Below are positions 8,055 through 12,938 of a DNA stretch of 12,938 bases, piece by piece. Below the pieces are notes generated by a model. That model was given only the letters and a program-made list of their open reading frames with translations. It did no database searches and was not told where the DNA came from. A program made the position numbers and the translations under genes. Every line of letters begins with the position of its first letter. Position 1 is the first letter of the stretch. The stretch comes from Podochytrium sp. JEL0797. Its lineage: Eukaryota; Chytridiomycota; Chytridiomycetes; Chytridiales; Chytriomycetaceae. The stretch covers positions 1 through 12,938 of the forward strand of contig JADGJG010000754.1 of NCBI GenBank assembly GCA_027596195.1, given 5' to 3'.

Positions 8055-8555
8055 ATGGACGATACCCCCAAATCCAACCGCCGAACAGTTGCCATTGTGA
8101 TGGATGGCACTGTCCCAGAGTCCCAGTTTGCATTCCACTGGTCCATGCGCAACTATCTCCTTCGCGACGACATGGTCCTCCTGTTGAACGTGGAACCCCA
8201 TTCCGAAGCTCCCACCGATCCCGACTGCAGTCTCGGATTCTTCACCAAGTCCGAACTGGAGATTGCGGCAAACCAAGCCTCCCTCCGGCGCTACGGCCAA
8301 CTTTTGTCAGCCAGCCGACTGCAACATCAAATCGTTCCACTCTCAGGAACCATGGAGGAACGGTTCAACCAGGTGCAAGAAATCGAGGCCACGACTTTGA
8401 TTCTGCCCGCTCCCGTCGCGTCGCGCAACTTGCTGCATCGATTTAATTGTCCCGTGTTGGTGGTGAAGCCAAATGTGAATGAGATGAAGGCGATGGGATA
8501 CCCGGAGAGCCGGCATGTCCGGCGGTTCGATTTGCCGCTGCGTTGTTCGCTCTGA
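8055..8555 (+). CDS. Divergent universal stress protein USP2 lacking the ATP-binding loop
   Basis: The gene encodes 166 aa, intronless. The N-terminal half is a clear UspA domain: RRTVAIVMDGTVPESQ with the Asp at D17, FHWSMRNYLLRDDMVLLLNV, then the helical GFFTKSELEIAANQ region typical of this array. The distal half departs: after the strand ATTLIL the family has GSRG-x9-GS and the Cys-rich turn, whereas here PAPVASRNLLHRFNCPVLVVKP follows. The segment is about 11 residues shorter, and no G-x2-G-x9-G(S/T) can be read. The frame stays open with ordinary codon use and continues into a normal KPNVNEMKAMGYP tail like that of USP4, so the deletion is in frame and the gene may be functional but ATP-independent. 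The promoter is intact. No AATAAA is seen close after the stop. Confidence 0.85.
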   Translation: MDDTPKSNRRTVAIVMDGTVPESQFAFHWSMRNYLLRDDMVLLLNVEPHSEAPTDPDCSLGFFTKSELEIAANQASLRRYGQLLSASRLQHQIVPLSGTMEERFNQVQEIEATTLILPAPVASRNLLHRFNCPVLVVKPNVNEMKAMGYPESRHVRRFDLPLRCSL

Positions 8556-8838
8556 TTCTCTTACATCTCCATTTTTTAAATATAATTTCTTCCAAATCCA
8601 CTTCTTTCATTCTTACTCCACATCTCTTAATCAGTAGTTGTGAGAGGGCGAAAGAGCTCAGAACCTCCAACGCGAACACTGAGAATCGAACTGCCCAGGA
8701 ATATCGATTCAAACCCTTTTCGATTTTAGGGGAATCGTTGGCGATGGAAAGAAACCATTTTCGTGGAATCATTGATATCAGGTTTCCGTGAAGCTCCATC
8801 ATGTCACCATCATGTGGCGGTCAAGAGAAGGGGCTGAT
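8556..8838. other. Spacer between USP2 and USP3
   Basis: I see no gene here. Plus and minus open frames of 80-120 aa have no recognisable domain. The AT-rich first 70 nt are probably the USP2 3' end region. Confidence 0.4.
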
Positions 8839-8862
8839 TTGAACCTACTTTTTTATGACTCA
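8839..8862 (+). promoter_or_regulatory. USP3 promoter: TTGAACCT motif and ATGACTCA site
   Basis: TTGAACCT is at 8839-8846 and ATGACTCA, a Gcn4/AP-1-like bZIP site, at 8855-8862. No TATA box is seen. The 8-mer is 48 nt before the first ATG (8887) but 78 nt before the in-frame ATG at 8917. The latter fits the 71-84 nt spacing of the other array members. Confidence 0.45.
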
Positions 8863-8916
8863 CGTTGTTAAGATGAGAAATGACACATGCGAATGAAGCA
8901 GAAAAGTGACATCAAA

Positions 8917-9444
8917 ATGAATATGACGGCAGCTCAATCTCACTGTGTCCAGTCCAGCGACGACACCACACTCTCTCAAGCCCAACGAACCATCGTGATT
9001 GCCGTCGACACTTCAAACCATGCCAACCGGGCGTTCCACTGCGCACTCGACAGTTACATTCGCCCAGGCGATCAAATCGTGGTCTTGAATCTGCAGGGAA
9101 GACAGCAGCAGCCCATCGGCATCTTCACCCAAACCGACGCCGATGTTGCGAACCAATCCAACAAGGACAAGAGTTATGCCCTGTTGAAGCGATATGGGGA
9201 CATTCTCGCCGAGCAAAAGCTGCGTTACAAGGTTATTTCGATTGCGGGGCACGAGAAGCAGTCGCTGGTGGATGAGGTGCAAAAGTTCAACCCGAGTCTT
9301 CTGGTGGTGGGGTCGCGCGGGGCCAACGCGTTCTCCCGTTCGTTTCTCGGATCAGTTTCGGACTACTGTGCACACCACTGCACTTGCCCGATTATGATTG
9401 TGAAGCCTACGCCAATCTCTACGCATCTTAAAACAGCGTTCTAA
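8917..9444 (+). CDS. Universal stress protein USP3
   Basis: From the ATG at 8917 the protein has 175 aa; in-frame ATGs at 8887, 8893 and 8923 are alternatives (185 aa from 8887). I prefer 8917 because the conserved promoter motif then lies 78 nt upstream and leaves room for a leader. The UspA domain starts at TIVIAVD (D31). The ATP signature is complete: G122-SR-G125-x9-G135-S136, followed by VSDYCAHHCTCPIMIVKPTP with C141, C145 and C147 in C-x3-C-x-C. The middle contains GIFTQTDADVANQSNKDKSY, the linker-helix region shared with USP2, USP4 and USP5. It is intronless. AATAAA comes only 4 nt after the stop codon. It is likely a cytosolic ATP-binding stress protein. Confidence 0.92.
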   Translation: MNMTAAQSHCVQSSDDTTLSQAQRTIVIAVDTSNHANRAFHCALDSYIRPGDQIVVLNLQGRQQQPIGIFTQTDADVANQSNKDKSYALLKRYGDILAEQKLRYKVISIAGHEKQSLVDEVQKFNPSLLVVGSRGANAFSRSFLGSVSDYCAHHCTCPIMIVKPTPISTHLKTAF

Positions 9445-9447
9445 TCC

Positions 9448-9453
9448 AATAAA
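9448..9453 (+). terminator. USP3 polyadenylation signal
   Basis: AATAAA begins 4 nt after the TAA stop (9442-9444), implying a very short 3' UTR. Confidence 0.6.
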
Positions 9454-9507
9454 GAACTTGAAATATGATGAAATCATTAAATTTCATTCTTTCTCTCTGA
9501 CTGTAGT

Positions 9508-9540
9508 CATTGTGACACAATGTGAAGTTCGCGCATAAAA
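9508..9540 (+). promoter_or_regulatory. USP4 promoter: 15-bp palindrome and TATA-like box
   Basis: CATTGTG-A-CACAATG at 9508-9522 is a perfect inverted repeat with a one-base centre, and CATAAAA at 9534-9540 is a TATA-like element 47 nt before the ATG. This is the only array promoter without the TYGAACCT motif. Confidence 0.45.
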
Positions 9541-9580
9541 GGAGGGGAGGGGAGAACTCTGCCCCAACTTCCATACCAAA

Positions 9581-10238
9581 ATGCCAAAACTCGCCTCCCC
9601 AGCCGAACTCGTCCAAGAAAGCGCGGATACTCACGGAAAGCGCACCGTCGCCATTGCCATCGACGACTCTCCATACAGCGAAAACGCTTTCAACTGGGCA
9701 CTCGCAAACCACATCTGGCCGGACGACCTTGTCGTTTTGCTCAACGTTCAACCGCGCTCGCTCGATGCCCACGAGTTTCTCGGCCCGAAAGACGCTTCCA
9801 CTGCCAACAATGCAAACAAAGCGAGAAGCCACGCCCTTTTGAAAAAATTCGCCGATTGTCTGGCAGAAAAGCACCTTCGATACAAAGCTCTCTCGGTTGT
9901 TGGACATGGGAAGGAGTCTCTGGTGGATCAAGTGCATGAGGTTTGTTTTCGGTTTCGCCAAGTTTTTGCTGCAACGTCCAAATTGCTCATCTTTCTCCAA
10001 ACTCATTCTTCAGATTGGCGCGGTCACGTTGGTTGTGGGATCACGCGGGGCCAATCTTCTGAGTCGTAACGTGCTGGGCTCTTTCTCGGATTACTGCGCG
10101 AATCACGTTTCGGGCTGCTCGGTGTTGATTGTCAAACCAACGGTTGAGCAACTGAAATCGATGGGTGTTCCTGCGCACCACTTTCCCAATCTCTTGTCCC
10201 AGAATGAATTCGTTGTCATGAACAAGAGTCTTGTTTGA
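9581..10238 (+). CDS. Universal stress protein USP4, two exons
   Basis: Exon 1 is 9581-9940 (120 aa) and exon 2 is 10014-10238 (74 aa plus stop). The 73-nt intron runs from GTTTGT to TTCAG in phase 0. The spliced protein is 194 aa. The UspA fold starts at TVAIAIDDS (D28), and the ATP loop G129-SR-G132-x9-G142-S143 lies wholly in exon 2, the intron falling right before the strand that leads into it (VHE|IGAVTLVVGSRG). Without splicing the frame reads through to 10069 and loses the ATP loop, which confirms the intron. The Cys cluster differs: DYCANHVSGCSVLIV has one extra residue and lacks the middle Cys. A C-terminal tail KPTVEQLKSMGVPAHHF follows. It is the only array gene with an intron. AATAAA is at 10251. 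Confidence 0.92.
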
Positions 10239-10250
10239 TTTTCTTTTTCG

Positions 10251-10256
10251 AATAAA
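10251..10256 (+). terminator. USP4 polyadenylation signal
   Basis: AATAAA lies 13 nt after the USP4 stop codon. Confidence 0.6.
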
Positions 10257-10343
10257 GTCATGTGTAAACTCTCCTTCCTGTTCCCTGCCTGTCACAGGAA
10301 ATTGATATCCCCTCATTTTTAATTGCATTTTTTAACTTAGTGG

Positions 10344-10603
10344 GGTTTCTCTCGAAACTGCGCCTGGAATTTCGATGCGATCGCGACTCCAAATATGATC
10401 CTCCTGATACTGTACTGCATCAGTCAATTGATAACCCGACGCCCCCCAGTTGACGGTTGAAAAAAGGCAGGGTTCCTAGAGGCCCTCGTTTTTTCGAACC
10501 TTGCCCCCTTCGCCAAAATAGAACCTTTCCAACAAATCCGACAAGTTTCCCGGAAAAAAACTCTCGTACAATTATGTCAGCACCAAATATTCAGTCCGAC
10601 GTC
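10344..10603 (+). repeat. Duplicated USP5 promoter segment, copy 1
   Basis: It aligns with 12648-12896 over its full length. Shared blocks are GGAATTTCG(A/A)YGCGATC, GACGGTT with an A-run and GGCAGGGTTCC, TTTTTCGAACCTT, and GACAAGTTTCCC with an A-run and ACTCTC. Confidence 0.85.
10494..10501 (+). promoter_or_regulatory. USP5 upstream TCGAACCT motif
   Basis: TCGAACCT sits 80 nt before the USP5 ATG. No clear TATA box lies in between; CAAAATAG near 10514 is the closest AT-rich element. Confidence 0.5.
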
Positions 10604-11077
10604 CCCACCAAGCGCACAGTAGCCATTGCCGTCGACCAATCCCAATACGCCGAGTTTGCCTTCGAATGGGGTCTTGAAAACCAAGTCCAACCAACCGACC
10701 TCGTCGTCCTCCTCAACGCTCGCCCCCAACAATTGAAGCCCCAGGGATTCTTCACCTCAGCCGACGCAGCCGCCAAGAACGCGATTCTCGAAGCCGATTC
10801 TCAAGCCATCCTCGCGAAGTTCTCCGACATTCTGGCCGCCAAGCAAATCCAACACAAGACCATGTCGGTTCCCAACGGAAAGGAGGCTCTTGTGCAGACG
10901 GTGGATGATCTCGGTGTGGCCGTTTTGATTGTTGGGTCGAGAGGTTTGAACGTCTTGTCGCGGTCGCTTTTGGGCTCGGTGAGCGATTACTGTGCGCATT
11001 ATTGCAGCTGTCCGGTGGTGATTGTGAAGCCCACTCCGGGACAAGTTAAAAATATGAGCAGCAGACACGAAGCATAA
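10574..11077 (+). CDS. Universal stress protein USP5
   Basis: The intronless gene encodes 167 aa. The ATG at 10574 follows an A-rich leader; the frame is open further upstream but without an ATG and through promoter sequence. The domain begins TVAIAVDQSQYAE (D21). The ATP signature is complete, G121-SR-G124-x9-G134-S135, and is followed by VSDYCAHYCSCPVVIVKPTP with C140, C144 and C146 in C-x3-C-x-C. The helix region GFFTSADAAAKNA resembles that of USP2-4. Codons shift from C-ending at the 5' side (GCC, GTC, TCC) to G/T-ending at the 3' side (TTG, TCG, GTG). AATAAA is at 11084. A relic of the same gene's 3' end is at 5530 and a relic of its promoter and start at 12648. Confidence 0.93.
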   Translation: MSAPNIQSDVPTKRTVAIAVDQSQYAEFAFEWGLENQVQPTDLVVLLNARPQQLKPQGFFTSADAAAKNAILEADSQAILAKFSDILAAKQIQHKTMSVPNGKEALVQTVDDLGVAVLIVGSRGLNVLSRSLLGSVSDYCAHYCSCPVVIVKPTPGQVKNMSSRHEA

Positions 11078-11083
11078 TTTTCA

Positions 11084-11089
11084 AATAAA
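11084..11089 (+). terminator. USP5 polyadenylation signal
   Basis: AATAAA lies 7 nt after the stop codon. The same element survives in the relic at 5684-5689. Confidence 0.6.
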
Positions 11090-11399
11090 CGAACTGCATT
11101 ACATTTTTTTACCTTTCACTTTAAGGCCTGCCAGCTCCTGTGCGCGTCTCGATATCAGTGTGGCACTATTCGATAGTGACTCAGCGGTGGCGCTCGGGAA
11201 TGGATGCACCCGGGAGGTGCTCGATGGGTTTGAAGGCCGACGGGTGATATGGGTGAAACCTTCAAGGAGGTGATTCAGCATATTACTCAATTCATACATA
11301 TTTCCCCTCATCTTTCCTTAATCTGATTCCCCATTACAATCTCATTCCTGCATATTGCAAATCACTTGGCAAAAGGTGATTGCCATTTCACATTATTCC

Positions 11400-11433
11400 A
11401 GGTTCGATTCACTTCAGACACGCAGATATAAAA
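11400..11433 (+). promoter_or_regulatory. USP6 promoter: AGGTTCGA motif and TATA box
   Basis: AGGTTCGA (reverse complement TCGAACCT) is at 11400-11407, 83 nt before the ATG. TATAAAA is at 11427-11433, 56 nt before the ATG. Confidence 0.65.
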
Positions 11434-11482
11434 CAAGCCCCCCTGCTCCCATTTCATTCATCCGATATCAGCAACTAAAATA

Positions 11483-11974
11483 ATGAATACTTCTTCGACT
11501 CCTTCGTCCCCAACTATCGAGTGCACTTGCAGCGTGAACCAACCCGCACCCGCTCCCACCCGAATCATCGCCATCGCGATCGACGGCTCGAGCCATGCCG
11601 AGGCTGCCTTCAACTGGGCGCTCACAAACCACATTCGCCCAGACGACCTTGTCGTGCTCCTCCACGTCCAACCCAAAATCACCGAATCCTACACGGCGGA
11701 GACCACATTGGCAACGAAAACCAAGTCCGAAAAGAGCAACGGAATCCTCGCCCATTACGTCGCGCAACTGGCCGCCAATAATCTGCAGTACAAGGCCGTC
11801 TCCATTATTGGCAACGGAAAGGACGCTCCCCTGATTGTGGCCAAGGTCGAGGAGTTGCAGGCGAGCACGTTGATTATGGGAAGTCGTGGACAGAGCAAGC
11901 TCGCAAAACGGTTTCTTGGGTCCACGAGTGATTACTGCGCGCACAACTGCAAATGCCCTGTCGTGATTGTGTGA
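11483..11974 (+). CDS. Universal stress protein USP6 (duplicate of USP1)
   Basis: The intronless gene encodes 163 aa and differs from USP1 at roughly twenty positions, mostly conservative and concentrated in the N-terminal tail. It has the UspA first strand IIAIAID (D34), the ATP signature G133-SR-G136-x9-G146-S147, then SDYCAHNCKCPVVIV with C152, C156 and C158. The N-terminal C-x-C (ECTCS) is also kept. As in USP1 the protein stops at the last strand. Coding identity with USP1 greatly exceeds that of the shared spacer, which indicates purifying selection or gene conversion. The TATA box and motif are intact, and AATAAA is at 12006. Confidence 0.93.
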   Translation: MNTSSTPSSPTIECTCSVNQPAPAPTRIIAIAIDGSSHAEAAFNWALTNHIRPDDLVVLLHVQPKITESYTAETTLATKTKSEKSNGILAHYVAQLAANNLQYKAVSIIGNGKDAPLIVAKVEELQASTLIMGSRGQSKLAKRFLGSTSDYCAHNCKCPVVIV

Positions 11975-12005
11975 GGGCGTGTGTTTTTGCTTTCAGCTGT
12001 TTTTC

Positions 12006-12011
12006 AATAAA
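12006..12011 (+). terminator. USP6 polyadenylation signal
   Basis: AATAAA lies 32 nt after the USP6 stop. Confidence 0.6.
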
Positions 12012-12286
12012 ATTAAAGAATTTACTTAAAATTTCCCCATGTACGTCTCCTTTTAATTGCCGAAACCGTGGTTGGCATCAAGATGCAATTCGGAAAGAGC
12101 AGCCGGGTCTTGGCACGGTACGTTGCCAAACCGACCTCCAAGGTTTATAGTAATTTTTCGAAATTCGCGAAACCACCAATGCAACTAGAACGAGACCGCT
12201 GAAAAAAACAGGAGGAGATCCCGAAAGCGTTTGAGCTGGTGGGCCGAGAAGCCACGGTTAGTTTACGATGATGCCGCGATGCTCAG
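12012..12286. other. USP6 downstream spacer
   Basis: No supported gene. A plus frame from about 12017 to a TGA near 12202 is open but short and unrecognised. The 16-mer ATCCCGAAAGCGTTTG at 12218-12233 is shared with 2635-2650. Confidence 0.4.
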
Positions 12287-12484
12287 CTACTTTTTCTCTG
12301 CGATTTCATGTTTGCTGCCATCGGTGTCATCTGTGGCGATTTGGGACACGATATGCGCGGCAGTAATGGACATAAAGGTCATCTTCAATGATTCGGGTCC
12401 ATAGACGTGCATTTGTTCGAGTTGGTTGGCTCTCGCCTTCGAAAGGAGAATCGGATCGAGATTCTCTCTTCCACGAACGTGTGT
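12287..12484 (-). CDS. Possible 3' exon or relic of an unrecognised gene
   Basis: The minus frame ends in TAG at 12287-12289 and reads NLDPILLSKARANQLEQ, then HVYGPESLKMTF and ITAAHIVSQIATDD, closing with a charged GSKHEIAEKK tail. Codon choice (GTC, TAT, GGA, CCC, ATC, GCC) resembles the real genes of this window, but no plausible ATG start lies upstream in frame before a stop near 12541. I do not recognise the family. It could be the last exon of a gene whose other exons are decayed, or chance. Confidence 0.25.
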   Translation of the reverse strand, partial: THVRGRENLDPILLSKARANQLEQMHVYGPESLKMTFMSITAAHIVSQIATDDTDGSKHEIAEKK

Positions 12485-12647
12485 GCGGTGGCTTCCCCAG
12501 TCGCACGCCACGGGTGTCACTTGCCTCTTTGGTCCGGGTTACTGGCGCCGTCGACTGACAAGATTCTGGCTGGGCCCCCTCGCGGGTGGGTCTAAAAATG
12601 TATGATTGCACTCCTTCCTCTTTCTCTGCGAGTCAAACCAAGGATAT

Positions 12648-12896
12648 GGTTTCTAATATAGAAATTGCGCTTTCTGAATTTTTGGAATTTCGACGCGATC
12701 TTGAACTCCCAATCTCATCCTCCTTATTTTATACTAATTGACGACGCGACAAACCAGTCGACGGTTTAAAAAGGCAGGGTTCCAGCAAGCCCTCGATTTT
12801 TCGAACCTTACCCAATCCACTTTTCCGACAAATCTGACAAGTTTCCCCGCAAAAAAAACTCTCCTATAATTATATCTTCCCCACATATCCAGTCCA
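12648..12896 (+). pseudogene. USP5-like promoter and broken start (array continues or decays)
   Basis: The segment is collinear with the USP5 promoter and first codons (10344-10603). The TCGAACCT motif is at 12801-12808. At the place of the USP5 start codon the sequence is ATA (12872-12874), yet the following codons read SSPHIQS in the same frame as SAPNIQS of USP5. After about 25 nt of coding-like sequence the poly-G run begins, so the rest is unknown. It is either a pseudogene, a gene starting elsewhere, or an error at a contig end. Confidence 0.75.

Positions 12897-12938
<42 letters not shown>
12897..12938. repeat. Poly-G run of 42 bases at the window end
   Basis: Forty-two consecutive G interrupt a coding-like sequence and run to the last base. 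This is typical of low-signal two-colour sequencing reads at an assembly edge, so it is probably artefact rather than biology. Confidence 0.8.

Larger units (their letters stand above)
10945..11974 (+). repeat. Duplicated segment, copy 2 (USP5 3' end + spacer + USP6)
   Basis: Partner of 5530-6563. Here the USP5 portion belongs to an intact gene, so this copy is closest to the ancestral arrangement. The spacer 11078-11482 holds no gene; it contains the palindrome CACTAT-TCG-ATAGTG (11164-11178), an overlapping TGACTCA (11177-11183) and the USP6 promoter. Confidence 0.85.

Noticed and set aside
10457..10573. 39-codon upstream extension of USP5
   Set aside because: It begins at TTG, not ATG, and runs through the TCGAACCT promoter motif; the other USPs start shortly before the first strand.
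12017..12202. Short open plus frame downstream of USP6 (contains VVGIKMQFGKSSRVL)
   Set aside because: Only about 38 codons from its ATG, with no homology recognised and no promoter elements.
1..12938. CRISPR arrays, rRNA genes, transposase genes or viral genes
   Set aside because: No regularly spaced repeats, no conserved rRNA blocks, and no transposase, capsid or polymerase motifs were seen on either strand.

Overview
The window is eukaryotic nuclear DNA. Its genes carry short GT-AG introns (46-75 nt), TATA boxes lie 50-75 nt upstream of several start codons, and AATAAA signals follow stop codons. Compact genes, tiny introns, a fungal-style POT/PTR2 peptide transporter and a TAF1A-like RNA polymerase I factor suggest an early-diverging (chytrid-like) fungus. 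That assignment is an inference, and another protist lineage is not excluded.

Left part (1-5450): a small decayed POT remnant (about 115-235), an intact two-exon POT-family peptide transporter on the minus strand (434-2182), a 0.9 kb spacer holding its promoter, and a five-exon minus-strand gene (3122-5379 or 5448) that I recognise as a divergent TAF1A with a long acidic C-terminal tail.

Right part (5530-12938): a tandem array of universal stress protein (UspA-fold) genes, all on the plus strand. Six reading frames are complete and are called USP1 to USP6 here (6066, 8055, 8917, 9581, 10574, 11483). Between them lie relics: a frameshifted USP5 tail (5530-5677), a USP4 tail (6636-6763), a partial POT copy with internal deletions and a destroyed splice donor (6904-7321), and at the right end a second USP5-like promoter with an ATA in place of ATG, cut off by a 42-nt poly-G run. 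The order of pieces implies repeated duplication of a USP4-USP5-USP6 unit with gene birth and decay. USP1 and USP6 are the two surviving copies of the same member.

Most interesting: an 8-bp motif TYGAACCT (either strand) lies 71-84 nt upstream of the start codon or its equivalent in USP1, USP2, USP3 (using its 8917 ATG), USP5, USP6 and the USP5-like relic, and also upstream of the POT gene. By eye it is absent from all coding sequence in the window. This points to a shared promoter element tying the USP array and the neighbouring peptide transporter into one regulon. Five USPs keep the ATP-binding signature G-x2-G-x9-G-(S/T), and four of these carry an unusual C-x3-C-x-C just after it. USP2 has lost the ATP loop altogether.
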